DNA from: JAEUMD01 sp964559355
GTDB taxonomy: Bacteria; Pseudomonadota; Alphaproteobacteria; Rhizobiales; Hyphomicrobiaceae
NCBI GenBank assembly: GCA_964559355.1
Contig: CAZLHQ010000021.1
Coordinates: 1-32,552, forward strand
DNA: 32,552 nt
Direction: 5' to 3'
This document shows, piece after piece, positions 1 through 9,076 of the stretch; the stretch's first letter is position 1, and the number at the start of each line of letters is the position of its first letter. The notes beneath the pieces are model-generated. The model did not search any database. It was not told where the DNA came from and saw nothing but the letters and a program-made list of their open reading frames with translations. The translations under genes and the position numbers were made by a program.

Positions 1-621
1 ATCGTGCCCGAGGAGAGCATGATCGTCGGCAACACCGTGCTGTACGGCGCGATCTCGGGCGAATGCTACTTCCGCGGCGTGGCTGGCGAGCGCTTCGCTG
101 TGCGCAACTCGGGCGCCTTCGCGGTGGTCGAAGGCACAGGCGACCATGGCTGCGAGTACATGACCGGTGGCGTCGTCGTCGTGCTCGGCACCACGGGCCG
201 CAACTTTGCCGCCGGCATGTCGGGCGGTGTCGCCTACGTGCTCGACGAGGTTGGCGACTTCGAAGCCAAGTGCAACATGGCGATGGTCGATCTGGAGCCT
301 ATCGAAGCCGAGGAGAGCTTGATGCAGAGGCTCAACGGACAAAAGGGCGATCTGGAAAGCCACGGCCTCGTCGATGTGATGAGCGACATGACGAGCCAGG
401 ACGCCGAGCGCCTGCATGCCCTGATCACCCGCCATGCCCACTACACCAATTCGAAGAAGGCAAAGGCCATTCTCTCGGATTGGAAGACGTGGCTGCCGAA
501 GTTCAAGAAGGTGATGCCGGTCGAATACCGCCGCGCGTTGGCCGAGCTGGCCAAGGCACAGGCCGCCGACCCCAACGGGCTTGGCATCATCGAGATCGGC
601 TTGAGCCGGGCGAAGGCGTGA
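1..621 (+). CDS. gltB: Glutamate synthase large subunit, C-terminal end (partial)
   Basis: This is the last 206 codons of the large (alpha) subunit of NADPH-dependent glutamate synthase; the 5' part lies before the window. The visible part is the GXGXG beta-helix domain, with glycine-rich turns such as GGVVVVLGTTGRNFAAGMSGG around residues 55–75 of the fragment. It is followed by the helical tail with HARYT-like text (HAHYTNSKKA). In the family, this subunit hydrolyses glutamine and makes glutamate from 2-oxoglutarate, using electrons passed from the small subunit. gltD starts 80 bases after the stop codon on the same strand, the normal gltBD order, so the two are probably co-transcribed. The reading frame is open from base 1. 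I am sure of the family; the catalytic N-terminal domain cannot be judged here. Confidence 0.95.
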   Translation: MVPEESMIVGNTVLYGAISGECYFRGVAGERFAVRNSGAFAVVEGTGDHGCEYMTGGVVVVLGTTGRNFAAGMSGGVAYVLDEVGDFEAKCNMAMVDLEPIEAEESLMQRLNGQKGDLESHGLVDVMSDMTSQDAERLHALITRHAHYTNSKKAKAILSDWKTWLPKFKKVMPVEYRRALAELAKAQAADPNGLGIIEIGLSRAKA

Positions 622-701
622 CACTTTCATTGGGCGGCATGCAATGTGCTAGACGCCCGACACCCTGCATCAGCGATTGCACCTGACGGAACGAAAAGCA
701 A

Positions 702-2141
702 ATGGGCAAGCCAACAGGTTTCATGGAATTCGAGCGCGCCGAGCGCAAGTATGCGCCGGTCGAGGAGCGCTTGAAGCATTGGAAGGAATTCGTCACGCCG
801 CTCACCGAGGGCGAGACGAAGCGCCAGGCCGCGCGCTGCATGGATTGCGGCATTCCCTATTGTCACAACGGCTGCCCGGTCAACAACCAGATCCCCGACT
901 GGAACGATCTCGTCTACAACGGCGACTGGAAGACGGCATTCGACAACCTGTCCTCGACCAACAACTTTCCCGAGGTGACGGGGCGCGTCTGCCCGGCGCC
1001 ATGCGAGGCGTCGTGCACGTTGAACATCGACGACACGCCGGTTGCCATCAAGACCATCGAGTGTGCCATCGCCGACCACGCTTTTGCGCAAGGCTGGGTG
1101 GTGCCGCAGCCGGCCGACAAGAAGACCAACAAGTCGATTGCCATCATCGGCTCTGGCCCTGCAGGTCTTGCCGCCGCTCAGCAATTGGCGCGCGCGGGCC
1201 ATGACGTACACGTCTATGAAAGGAATGCGCGCCCGGGTGGCCTGCTCGTCTACGGCATTCCCGATTTCAAGATGGAGAAGGCGATCATCGCGCGGCGCGT
1301 CAAGCAGATGGAAGCCGAAGGCGTGCGCTTCCATTGCAATGTCGAGGTCGGCAGGGACGTTTCGGCAGCCGAACTCGAAGCCAAGCACGATGCGTTGCTG
1401 CTCACCTGCGGCTCGGAGCACCCTTTCGACTTCTTCGCCAGCGCCCCTGGCCGCGATCTCGACGGCATCCACTTCGCCATGGACTTCCTGCCGCAGCAGA
1501 ACCGCCGCGTGGCCAGCGAAGCGATTGCCACCTCGGTTCAGCAGATTTCCGCCAAGGACAAGCATGTGATTGTCATCGGTGGCGGCGATACCGGCTCGGA
1601 CTGCATCGGCACGTCGCTGCGCCAGGGAGCAAAGTCGGTGACGCAGCTCGAAATCATGCCGAAGCCGCCGGTAAAGGAAAACAAGGCGATGAACTGGCCG
1701 CACTGGCCAATGAAGCTTCGCATCTCGAGCAGTCAGGCCGAAGGCGCCGTCACCGAGTACCAGATTTCGACAACGGGATTTGCGGGCGAAGGCGGCAAGG
1801 TGAAGAAGCTGCGCTACACGCGCGTCGACGACAAGCTGAAGCCGGTCGCGGGCAGCGAGGGCGAGCTGGACGCCGAGCTGGTGCTGCTGGCGATGGGCTT
1901 TTCTGGTCCGCTCGAAAACGATGTCGTGCGTGAGCTGGGGCTTCCTGTGGTCGCCCGCGGCCGCTTCAAGGGGGTCGACGGCAACGAAACGGACTATCGC
2001 GTGCCGGGCCGCCAGAAGCTGTTCGTCGCCGGCGACATGCGCCGTGGCCAGAGCCTCGTCGTATGGGCGATCCGCGAAGGCCGTCAGGCTGCATCTGAGA
2101 TCGATCGGGCGCTGATGGGCGCAACGCTGCTGCCTCGGTGA
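702..2141 (+). CDS. gltD: Glutamate synthase [NADPH] small subunit
   Basis: The 479-residue beta subunit passes electrons from NADPH through FAD and Fe-S clusters to GltB. The N-terminal part carries the iron–sulfur cysteines: CMDCGIPYCHNGCP (C46, C49, C54, C58) and CPAPCEASC (C97, C101, C105). A FAD-binding Rossmann motif IGSGPAGLAAA follows at about 149–159, and a second nucleotide fold VIGGGDTGSDC at about 300 for NADPH. A C-terminal FAD motif (LFVAGDMRRGQSLVVWAI) closes the domain set. Length is normal for the family. The ATG at 702 gives a complete N terminus; the ribosome-binding site is weak (GACGGAACG upstream). It follows gltB directly. A long open frame on the opposite strand (627–2180) is a high-GC shadow. 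Confidence 0.97.
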   Translation: MGKPTGFMEFERAERKYAPVEERLKHWKEFVTPLTEGETKRQAARCMDCGIPYCHNGCPVNNQIPDWNDLVYNGDWKTAFDNLSSTNNFPEVTGRVCPAPCEASCTLNIDDTPVAIKTIECAIADHAFAQGWVVPQPADKKTNKSIAIIGSGPAGLAAAQQLARAGHDVHVYERNARPGGLLVYGIPDFKMEKAIIARRVKQMEAEGVRFHCNVEVGRDVSAAELEAKHDALLLTCGSEHPFDFFASAPGRDLDGIHFAMDFLPQQNRRVASEAIATSVQQISAKDKHVIVIGGGDTGSDCIGTSLRQGAKSVTQLEIMPKPPVKENKAMNWPHWPMKLRISSSQAEGAVTEYQISTTGFAGEGGKVKKLRYTRVDDKLKPVAGSEGELDAELVLLAMGFSGPLENDVVRELGLPVVARGRFKGVDGNETDYRVPGRQKLFVAGDMRRGQSLVVWAIREGRQAASEIDRALMGATLLPR

Positions 2142-2263
2142 GGCTCTCAATCGAGGGCTCAGCGCAGGCCGGCGCGGCACGAGGCGATTCTATTTGAATT
2201 GAGCCTGCTCTATAGCGCGACATCGCACGTACGCGCGCCTTGCAAGCGCACTACGCCACGCGG

Positions 2264-3682
2264 CTACCGCTTGGGCTTGGCGCGTGGCACGGGCGGTGCT
2301 TTTGCGGGCGCGGCAGCGGCAGTCGGATCGAGGCTGCCTGAATCTCGCCCAGCATCGGGCGTTGCCGGCTCGGGTTCAGGAACGGAGCGGGGCCATGACA
2401 CGTCGTCGGCACGGCCGGGTCTCGCCGCGATCCTCTCGCCTTTGACGAGTACGCGGAAAAATGGCGTTTGCGTCGGCGCAATCTTACTACGCGCCGCAAG
2501 GCCGGCAGCGCCCTCTCCGGCCGGCGTGATCGAACTCATCACCGTCAGCCCGCCAGGAATCTGATCGATCACCTGGTCGCCCATCTGGCTCGGCTTGTCG
2601 ACGCTTTCGCGGCGCGTAACGAGCGTGATTACGGCTGCCGGAATGGCGGGGCGCACGATGTCGACAGGCAGCACATGCTCGCGTCCATCGGCGCCTTGCG
2701 TCTTGAGATTGATGCGGCTGTTGTCGGCACGCTGATCGCCGGAGTTGCCCTCGCCCGAGGCACCGGCTGCGGGATTGCCCGACGACGTCGTCTGCCAAAG
2801 GGGCGTGCCGGCCGGCTTGACCGGCAGCTTGTGGGGATTGACCGTCGCCTGCTCGGCCTCACTACCAGCCAAGGGAATTGCACGCTCGTTCTTGGCCTGA
2901 GTGAGATCGCGCTTCAACTCACGCTCGACGAAGTGCGCCAGCTTCTGATAGCCCGCGTCCGTCATGTGAATGCCATCGGCGTCACGCAGCAGTCGCGACT
3001 TGCCGGCAAGGTCGGGGCCATAGGCGTTGTATTCGCCCTGCTCGTCGGTGAAGCCCGAATAGACGTCGATATAGCGAACGCCATTGAGATAGGCGCGCTC
3101 GCGGATCACATCGTTGATCGCCTGCACGGCTTCGTTGAGCTCTCCACGCCGCATGATCGGCAGGCCCACCCAGTAGATGGCCGCGCCCGCCGACTTCAAG
3201 CCGCGGATCAGATCATCGGCGCGCTTGGTGTAGATCGCCCGCCACTCGGCGGTGCCGACCGGATGGCGTTTGCCGTTGGGCGCACGATAGGACCAACGGT
3301 CCTGGCCTCCGAGCATGATGACGGCGACGTGCGGCTTGTCGCGCACCGCTGCCTGGGTGACGTTCTGCAGCTCGGCTTCCGAATCGGGACGGCTCAAGCC
3401 CGACATCCACACCGTCTTCTTTTCGATATCGAGCCGCGGATCGGTGCCCAGCGCCTCGGCCAGCGCGACATTGATGCCATCGCCGAACTCATCACCGATG
3501 ACGCGCAACTTGTATTGCTCGCCACCCGGGAAGGGCGTGATGTAACTGCTGCCCATGGCATCATCGGCCGATTGTGCAAGAGCCGGCGGCATCATTGCCG
3601 GCAGCAGCGACACCGACCAGACGCCAAGCAGCGCAAGGCAACTCGCCAGCACGCGACGCGCAAAGGCACGTCGTCGCATCAT
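2264..3682 (-). CDS. Exported SGNH/DUF459 family protein lacking the usual catalytic Ser
   Basis: A 472-residue protein starting at the MMRRR methionine, which gives an arginine-rich n-region, a hydrophobic core and a likely signal-peptidase site after PPALAQ. The open frame extends upstream to 3805, but the extra residues do not look like coding sequence. The middle (about residues 58–260) matches DUF459/SGNH hydrolases: block I is GDEFGDG (63–69), block III GGQDR (125–129), then LPIMRRGE, and block V DGIHMTDAGY (D236, H239). Canonical enzymes have GDS and an Asn in block III; here these are Glu65 and Gln127, so hydrolase activity is doubtful. The last 150 residues are proline/alanine-rich and end PRAKPKR. 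It lies downstream of an MltB-type transglycosylase on the same strand, which suggests a periplasmic wall-related role (inference). Confidence 0.8.
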   Translation of the reverse strand: MMRRRAFARRVLASCLALLGVWSVSLLPAMMPPALAQSADDAMGSSYITPFPGGEQYKLRVIGDEFGDGINVALAEALGTDPRLDIEKKTVWMSGLSRPDSEAELQNVTQAAVRDKPHVAVIMLGGQDRWSYRAPNGKRHPVGTAEWRAIYTKRADDLIRGLKSAGAAIYWVGLPIMRRGELNEAVQAINDVIRERAYLNGVRYIDVYSGFTDEQGEYNAYGPDLAGKSRLLRDADGIHMTDAGYQKLAHFVERELKRDLTQAKNERAIPLAGSEAEQATVNPHKLPVKPAGTPLWQTTSSGNPAAGASGEGNSGDQRADNSRINLKTQGADGREHVLPVDIVRPAIPAAVITLVTRRESVDKPSQMGDQVIDQIPGGLTVMSSITPAGEGAAGLAARSKIAPTQTPFFRVLVKGERIAARPGRADDVSWPRSVPEPEPATPDAGRDSGSLDPTAAAAPAKAPPVPRAKPKR

Positions 3683-3817
3683 GACGGTCTGCTGGCACAA
3701 CCGATCTCGAGGTGGCACGGCCATCGCGGGTTCCGAACGTGAGCCTGCGGGAATCGCGCAGGCGGAGAGCTTGGCCGCCTTATACCTCGAAATTGCGGCA
3801 AGCACGCCCCCCCTCCC

Positions 3818-5080
3818 TCAGCGAGTAGCGGAGCGGGACAGATGCTCGAGCACCGTTTGCGACGGCCAACAATCGACCGCCAGCTTGTTCTTGCGTTGAT
3901 ACTGGCCGACTTCGCGCCGCGTGCCCGAACCGATGAAACCGTCGATCTTTTCAATCGGATGGCCGGACTTCTGCAAGCCCTGCTGGATGGCCCGGATCAG
4001 CTCGGTCTTCTGCGGTCCGATTGGCCGCCAGGGGGTGAGAAAATCGCCGCCCCCCGCAATTCGGTCAGCGAGATTGCCGACGAAAGTGGCGTAGAGATCC
4101 GACGTGTTGTAGCGGCGCAGCACCTGGAAATTCTCAAGCACAAGGAAAGATGGACCATGCGCTCCCGCCGGCGACATCAGATAGGCCTGGTCGCCGAGCA
4201 CCTCTGCGGGAAATGTTCTCCCCCCGGCGCGCTTGAAGCCGAGCCCAACCCACTCCTTGAGCGTGCGCGAGCCGGGCGGGCCTTCCAGCGCACAGTCCGA
4301 ACTGGCGGGAACAATGACCTCGTAGCCCCAGGTGCGCCCCCGCACCCAGCCTTTGGCCTGGAGCTGGCGCGCCGCCGATGCAAGTGCGTCGGGCACCGAG
4401 TCGAATAGGTCCGCAAGCCCGTCCTTATCGTGGTCGCGGGCATGCTGGTAGAACTCGGATGGCAAGAACTGCGTCTGACCTATGGCGCCGGCCCAGGAGG
4501 CACGCATCTTGGCCCGCGGAATGCCGTCCTGAAGCATCTTGAGAGCGAGAATAAGCTCTTTGCGAAACAGCTCCTTGCGCCGCCCCATGTAGGCCTGCGT
4601 GGCGAGCACGCGGATGGCATCGTGCGGCAGTTTGTAGGTGCCGAATGCGGTCTCCCGCCCCCAGATCGCCAGCACCGAATAGCGATCGACGCCATAAGTC
4701 ACCTCGATGCGATCGAGCGCCTGCTTGTGGCGTGCGGCAAGCGTGCGCCCCTGCGCTGCGAGCTTTTCGAGGTAGGGCGCGTTCAGATACTCGCGCGGCT
4801 CACGCGTGAACTCGGCCTGCCCTTTGCCGCTCGGCGCCTGCTTGCCCGGCAGCACGAGGTCCGGCAGCGAAGTATCGGGCTCGAGGCCGGAGATCGCCGT
4901 CTCGAAGGTCGTGCGGCTGACGCCGGCCGCGCTCGCCTCTGGCCACAGGCCATCGAGAAATTGCCTGAAAGCCGCGTTGGGCTGGGCTTCGGCCCGCGGT
5001 GCAAGGCTGATCAGCAAGGCGACGATGGCGATCATCGCCAAGGCCCAAAGCAGCCGGGTCCAGATGCTGGCCCCGCGCAT
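3818..5080 (-). CDS. Lytic murein transglycosylase (MltB family) with peptidoglycan-binding domain
   Basis: A 420-residue exported enzyme expected to cleave the glycan strand of peptidoglycan and form 1,6-anhydro-muropeptides. The start at 5080 is chosen because AGGA lies about nine bases upstream and the protein then opens with a signal sequence (MRGASIWTRLLWALAMIAIV, cleavage near AEAQ). A GTG at 5128 is the longer alternative. The SLT_2 domain (about 35–330) carries the active-site motif AIWGRETAFG, with catalytic Glu143, and AIGQTQFLPSEFY. The last 60 residues (IQQGLQKSGHPIEKIDGFIGSGTRREVGQYQRKN…) are a PG_binding_1 domain. The DUF459 protein follows on the same strand after about 135 bases, so an operon is likely. 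Alternative naming would be MltB or a soluble Slt35-like enzyme. Confidence 0.92.
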   Translation of the reverse strand: MRGASIWTRLLWALAMIAIVALLISLAPRAEAQPNAAFRQFLDGLWPEASAAGVSRTTFETAISGLEPDTSLPDLVLPGKQAPSGKGQAEFTREPREYLNAPYLEKLAAQGRTLAARHKQALDRIEVTYGVDRYSVLAIWGRETAFGTYKLPHDAIRVLATQAYMGRRKELFRKELILALKMLQDGIPRAKMRASWAGAIGQTQFLPSEFYQHARDHDKDGLADLFDSVPDALASAARQLQAKGWVRGRTWGYEVIVPASSDCALEGPPGSRTLKEWVGLGFKRAGGRTFPAEVLGDQAYLMSPAGAHGPSFLVLENFQVLRRYNTSDLYATFVGNLADRIAGGGDFLTPWRPIGPQKTELIRAIQQGLQKSGHPIEKIDGFIGSGTRREVGQYQRKNKLAVDCWPSQTVLEHLSRSATR

Positions 5081-5336
5081 CGGGCAATCCTGCCCGCATT
5101 TCCCAGGATCGGTTCCAAGCCCTACCACGGCCGCTCACGCCCTCATGCCATCCAGCCGCCCCCCTCGACGAGGCGTAGCCCTGCGCACCCATCTGCTCAC
5201 CAGCCTGCTCTTCAACAGGGAAGTGGGTGTGATGTAGGGCCTTTTTGCGGCCTGCGAAAGGCGCTCCGCTCGCGCTCTACCGTCACAGCGCCGCACGCGC
5301 GGTTTTCTGCCAGCACCGTGCGCCCGATACCAGGCC

Positions 5337-6332
5337 TCAGGCGCTGTGGCGCAGCTTCTCGCCCAACTGGCGTTCCCACGTCAGCGCGTGCTTGACGATC
5401 AGATCGAGGTTGTCGAGCTCCGGCTTCCAGCCCAGCGCTGCACGGATCTTGTCTGACTTGGCGACGATGGCCGCGGGATCGCCGGCCCGGCGCGGCGCCA
5501 GCCGGGCCTCGAAATCGACGCCGGAGACGCGCTTGACCGCATCGATCACCTGCAGCACCGAATAACCCTGCGAGTAACCGCAATTGAAAATCTCCGAGCC
5601 ACCGCCCTTGCGCAAATGGGCAAGCGCCGCCGAATGCGCCCGCGCCAGATCGCGCACATGGATGTAGTCACGCACGCATGTGCCATCGATCGTGTCGTAA
5701 TCGGTGCCGAACACGTCCATGCGGGGGCGCTGGCCAAGAGCGGTCTCGCACGCCACCTTGATGAGATGGGTCGCGCGCGGCGTCGACTGGCCCGACCGGC
5801 CTTGCGGATCGGCGCCCGCAACGTTGAAATAGCGCAGCGCCACGTACCGCAGATCGTGCGCGTTGGCCGTATCCGCCAGCATGATCTCCGTCATCAGCTT
5901 GGAAGATCCATACGGCGACATCGGCGCAGGCGCGGCATCCTCGCCGACCGGGTTGTGCTTGGGATTGCCGTAGACGGCGGCAGTCGAGGAAAAGATGAAG
6001 TTGCGCACGCCGGTTGTCACCGCGACCTCCATCAAGGAGCGCGATTTGACCGTGTTGTTGCTGTAGTAGCCAAGCGGATCGGCAACCGATTCGGGCACCA
6101 CGATCGAACCAGCGAAATGGATGATCGCATCGACGTTGTGCTTGCGCACGACCGAGCGCACCAGATCCTGATTGCCAATGTCGCCAACCACCAGCTCCGC
6201 GTTGGGATGCACCGCCCAGCGAAAGCCTGTCGACAGATTGTCGATCACGACCACACTCTCGCCCGCATCGACCAGCTCGAGCACCATGTGGCTGCCGATG
6301 TAGCCGGCGCCGCCCGTTACCAAAACCGCCAT
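5337..6332 (-). CDS. galE: UDP-glucose 4-epimerase
   Basis: A 331-residue short-chain dehydrogenase-type epimerase that interconverts UDP-glucose and UDP-galactose with bound NAD in the cytoplasm. Motifs seen are the NAD-binding TGGAGYIGSHM (6–16), SSTAAVYG (115–122) and catalytic YGSSK (Tyr141, Lys145), with RYFNVAGADP further on. The true start is the ATG at 6332: GGAGG lies just upstream and the Rossmann strand begins at residue 2. The frame stays open to 6647 but the extra 105 residues are not galE-like. galU is divergent, with a 224-base shared control region that contains two dyads. Together the two enzymes supply UDP-sugars for LPS or exopolysaccharide. Confidence 0.96.
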   Translation of the reverse strand: MAVLVTGGAGYIGSHMVLELVDAGESVVVIDNLSTGFRWAVHPNAELVVGDIGNQDLVRSVVRKHNVDAIIHFAGSIVVPESVADPLGYYSNNTVKSRSLMEVAVTTGVRNFIFSSTAAVYGNPKHNPVGEDAAPAPMSPYGSSKLMTEIMLADTANAHDLRYVALRYFNVAGADPQGRSGQSTPRATHLIKVACETALGQRPRMDVFGTDYDTIDGTCVRDYIHVRDLARAHSAALAHLRKGGGSEIFNCGYSQGYSVLQVIDAVKRVSGVDFEARLAPRRAGDPAAIVAKSDKIRAALGWKPELDNLDLIVKHALTWERQLGEKLRHSA

Positions 6333-6393
6333 AATCTGCTGTCCCTCCTCCCGGCCGCCGCGAGCCTGCCCCAAGATGTGGAGATACCCTGAA

Positions 6394-6485
6394 AGTGTTA
6401 AATCCACCATTTCGGGCAAGGTTGCCATCCGCTTAATGGCAATGCAGTAAACCGCAGGCGCACGAAATCGCTCTGCGTTAACACT
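6394..6485. promoter_or_regulatory. Nested inverted repeats in the galE–galU divergent control region
   Basis: An inner dyad TTGCCAT (6422–6428) / ATGGCAA (6436–6442) has perfect 7-base arms and a 7-base spacer. An outer pair AGTGTTAA (6394–6401) / TTAACACT (6478–6485) has perfect 8-base arms, and its centre lies within about 8 bases of the inner centre. The position between two divergent sugar-nucleotide genes fits a shared operator. The regulator is unknown and no −35/−10 pair is clear. Confidence 0.4.
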
Positions 6486-6556
6486 CCGCAATATCCGCCG
6501 GGCATAAATTGAACGAAACGCCCGGCAACCATCAGCCAAATAACGATCATGCGCCA

Positions 6557-7441
6557 ATGACAAAACACAAGTCCAAAATCCGCAAAGCCGTGTTTCCCGT
6601 GGCCGGCCTCGGCACACGCTTCCTGCCCGCCACCAAGGCGATGCCAAAGGAGATGCTGACGGTCGTCGACCGGCCGGTGATCCAGCACGTCGTCGACGAG
6701 GCGCGCGAGGCCGGTATCGAGCACTTCATCTTCGTCACAGGCCGCAACAAGGGCGTCATCGAAGATCACTTCGACAGCCAGTTCGAGCTGGAGCGTACGC
6801 TGGCGGAACGCGGCAAGAAACGCGAGTTGGAGATGATCACGCGCGACCTGCCGGGCGCCGGCCAGACGAGCTTCACCCGTCAGCAGACCCCGCTGGGCCT
6901 CGGACACGCCGTGTGGTGCGCCCGCGACATCGTCGGCAACGAGCCGTTCGCCTTGCTGCTGCCCGACATGCTGCATCACTCCAAGACCCCTTGCCTTGCC
7001 GATATGATGAAGGCCTATGCCGAAGTCGGCGGCAACCTCGTCTCGGTGAAGCCCGTACCCAACGACCAGACGCACCTCTACGGCATCGTCGGTGTCGAGC
7101 ATCCCAAGCAGAAGGTTTCAACTATCACCAAGATGGTCGAGAAGCCGCCGCGCGGCACCGCGCCTTCCAATCTTCACATCACCGGACGCTATATCCTGCA
7201 ACCCGGAATCTTCGACATTCTGGCTGAGCAGGAGAGCGGCTCGGGCGGCGAAATCCAATTGACCGACGCGATGATCGCGCTGATGGAGCGCGACAAGCAG
7301 GAGTTCCATTCGGTCCGCTTCGAGGGCCCCATCTACGACTGCGGCTCCAAGATCGGCTTCCTGATGGCGAATGTCGCCTATGCGCTCGCGCGCGACGATC
7401 TCGGCCCGTCGTTCATGGCCGAGCTGAAGAAGGTTCTCTAA
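6557..7441 (+). CDS. galU: UTP–glucose-1-phosphate uridylyltransferase
   Basis: A 294-residue nucleotidyltransferase that makes UDP-glucose from UTP and glucose-1-phosphate. The N terminus carries the signature AVFPVAGLGTRFLPATKAMPKEML (about 11–34), with the UTP-binding glycine loop and the Lys of the KAMPKE motif. Later motifs are LGHAVWCARD, LPDMLHH, EKP and DCGSKIGFLMA. I choose the ATG at 6557, which gives the usual MTKHKSKIRKAVFPVAG start. A TTG at 6509 would add 16 residues, and neither has a strong ribosome-binding site. It is divergent from galE and ends 37 bases before a strong hairpin that probably terminates transcription. Confidence 0.95.
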   Translation: MTKHKSKIRKAVFPVAGLGTRFLPATKAMPKEMLTVVDRPVIQHVVDEAREAGIEHFIFVTGRNKGVIEDHFDSQFELERTLAERGKKRELEMITRDLPGAGQTSFTRQQTPLGLGHAVWCARDIVGNEPFALLLPDMLHHSKTPCLADMMKAYAEVGGNLVSVKPVPNDQTHLYGIVGVEHPKQKVSTITKMVEKPPRGTAPSNLHITGRYILQPGIFDILAEQESGSGGEIQLTDAMIALMERDKQEFHSVRFEGPIYDCGSKIGFLMANVAYALARDDLGPSFMAELKKVL

Positions 7442-7477
7442 AGCGCTCGGCAACAACAATCTGAGACACAAGTGGAA

Positions 7478-7498
7478 CGGCCCGGACGAACCGGGCCG
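7478..7498. terminator. Hairpin terminator between galU and the YeeE permease gene
   Basis: CGGCCCGG (7478–7485) pairs perfectly with CCGGGCCG (7491–7498) around an ACGAA loop, followed on the plus strand by CCTGTTTC. galU ends at 7441 and the convergent permease gene ends at 7505, so it may serve both, although the T-tract is short. Confidence 0.65.
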
Positions 7499-7504
7499 CC
7501 TGTT

Positions 7505-9076
7505 TCAAACCGGAACGGGCACAGGAGCTGGCGCCACCACGCCATGGCTGCGGCCATCGTGCGTGCGGGCCTCGCCATCGATCTCGCGCTGCACGTCCTC
7601 CGTGCTCTTGTAGAGAAGACTTTCGCTGCTCGCACCCGAGCTGCGAGCGCCAAGCCGCAAGAAGAAGACGAACAGCGCCGCCAGCACGCCCCACCACACC
7701 AGCAGGATGAATTGCTGCCCAAGAATGTTGTTGGGAAAGATCAGATCGTAGACCTTGTAGGGTTCGACCAGCACGCTCGCCTTCAAAAACTCCTCATGCC
7801 CCTTGAAATAGAGCGTGTAGGGCAAGTAGCCGACAGCGAACCCCATGAACCCAACCCAGGTGTTGAGATATCCCATGCCGACCCGCATGTAGGAACGGAT
7901 CTCGCAGCCGACCAGCATCACCGCACCGGCTCCCAGAAGTACGCCACCGATGAGATTTCCAACGGTGGTCTGATATTTGATGTCGCCGACGAACCCGGGC
8001 TTCACCCCGAGCACCACCCAGGCAATGATCACGAAGCCCAGCAGCACTAGCCAATGAGCGATGATGCCGATCATCGGCAGATAGGAGCGCATCAGCGTGC
8101 GGGTGATGCGCGGCACACCGATACGGGCGTAGAATTTGTCGTTGTCCTTCATCATCTGCCCCGCCTCGGCAGCGACAAGCGCACACTCGGTTCCAAACCC
8201 GCTCTTGGCCATGCCGAAGCCGCCGATGATGCCGGCAATCAGCGTCAGCAAGACATAAAACCAACCGGTAGCGTCGACCGACTTTCCAAACGCGACGAGC
8301 TTCTCCTTGCTCATGTGCTGAAGGTACTCGGGATTGAAAAGGCCGCCGTAGATGGCGACGCCGAAGAAGGCGATCGAGAACAACAGAGCAATCCAATAGA
8401 TCGGACGAACATAACCACGATAACCCGGGCGATAGGTTGCAGCCTCGCCGGCATCGGCATTCATCACGTAGTCTCGCGTCTCCTGATGCTTGAAGTAGGG
8501 AGCCATACGCAAACGGCTCATGACATAAAAGGCCGTGGCGCCGCCAATGCCCATGAAGATCACGGTGATGATCGAGTGAATGTTGAGCAGCGGCAAACCG
8601 CCAAGCAGATGGTTCAGCGTGCAGCCGCCGGCAAGCCGCGTGCCGTAGCTGAAAACCATTCCGCCGAGGAAAGAAATCCACAGAACATGGCTAGGGTAGT
8701 AGACCCAGGTGCGGCTTTCTCGCTCCAGCCGCGCCACTAACCAGCCGCCCAACATCATGCCGACGATCGGCCAGCCTACGCCGGGAACGAACGCACCACT
8801 CGACACCGCAATTCCATTCACCGAGTTGCCGTAAAGCTGAAAGTCGGGCAACGCGAACAGTTGGTAGATGCTCAGCTCAAGGCCGCGAAACATGCGACCG
8901 AGATCGGTCGTTACGGTGATAGGCTCCAGTTGCGGTGTCTTGCCCTTTTGAACGGCTGAGATCCATACGCCGACCATGTAGACGATCTGCGCGATTCCGA
9001 ACGTGATACCGGCCCAGAAGAAAGACCACTGCCGGGTCAGCACTCTTTGAATGGTAGTTCCGTCACTGGATGACAT
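7505..9076 (-). CDS. YeeE/YedE (TsuA-like) sulfur-compound permease
   Basis: A 523-residue polytopic inner-membrane protein made of two YeeE/YedE-type halves. Glycine-rich hydrophobic segments alternate along the whole length (for example 15–40, 98–118, 131–156, 168–186, 225–246, 274–290, 335–357, 374–392). Cysteines lie where thiosulfate permeases of this family have functional ones: GGCTLNH (C152), GTECAL (C298) and VGCEIRS (C391). The family moves thiosulfate or related sulfur or selenium species; the exact substrate cannot be read from sequence. The ATG at 9076 has AAGGGA about ten bases upstream. It appears monocistronic, convergent with galU, with a CRP/FNR-like palindrome 178 bases upstream of the start. 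No sulfurtransferase gene (TusA, YeeD) is adjacent. Confidence 0.88.
   Translation of the reverse strand: MSSSDGTTIQRVLTRQWSFFWAGITFGIAQIVYMVGVWISAVQKGKTPQLEPITVTTDLGRMFRGLELSIYQLFALPDFQLYGNSVNGIAVSSGAFVPGVGWPIVGMMLGGWLVARLERESRTWVYYPSHVLWISFLGGMVFSYGTRLAGGCTLNHLLGGLPLLNIHSIITVIFMGIGGATAFYVMSRLRMAPYFKHQETRDYVMNADAGEAATYRPGYRGYVRPIYWIALLFSIAFFGVAIYGGLFNPEYLQHMSKEKLVAFGKSVDATGWFYVLLTLIAGIIGGFGMAKSGFGTECALVAAEAGQMMKDNDKFYARIGVPRITRTLMRSYLPMIGIIAHWLVLLGFVIIAWVVLGVKPGFVGDIKYQTTVGNLIGGVLLGAGAVMLVGCEIRSYMRVGMGYLNTWVGFMGFAVGYLPYTLYFKGHEEFLKASVLVEPYKVYDLIFPNNILGQQFILLVWWGVLAALFVFFLRLGARSSGASSESLLYKSTEDVQREIDGEARTHDGRSHGVVAPAPVPVPV

Noticed and set aside
627..2180. 517-codon minus-strand open frame opposite gltD
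   Set aside because: gltD on the plus strand has all family motifs; the antisense frame is Arg/Ala/His-rich without recognisable domains, as expected for high-GC shadows.
2468..3742. 424-codon plus-strand open frame opposite the DUF459 gene
   Set aside because: No signal peptide or domain is visible; the minus strand has signal sequence and SGNH blocks.
5239..5262. Hairpin GCCTTT…AAAGGC between galE and the transglycosylase gene
   Set aside because: Only six pairs with a 12-base loop and no T-tract; too weak to call a terminator.
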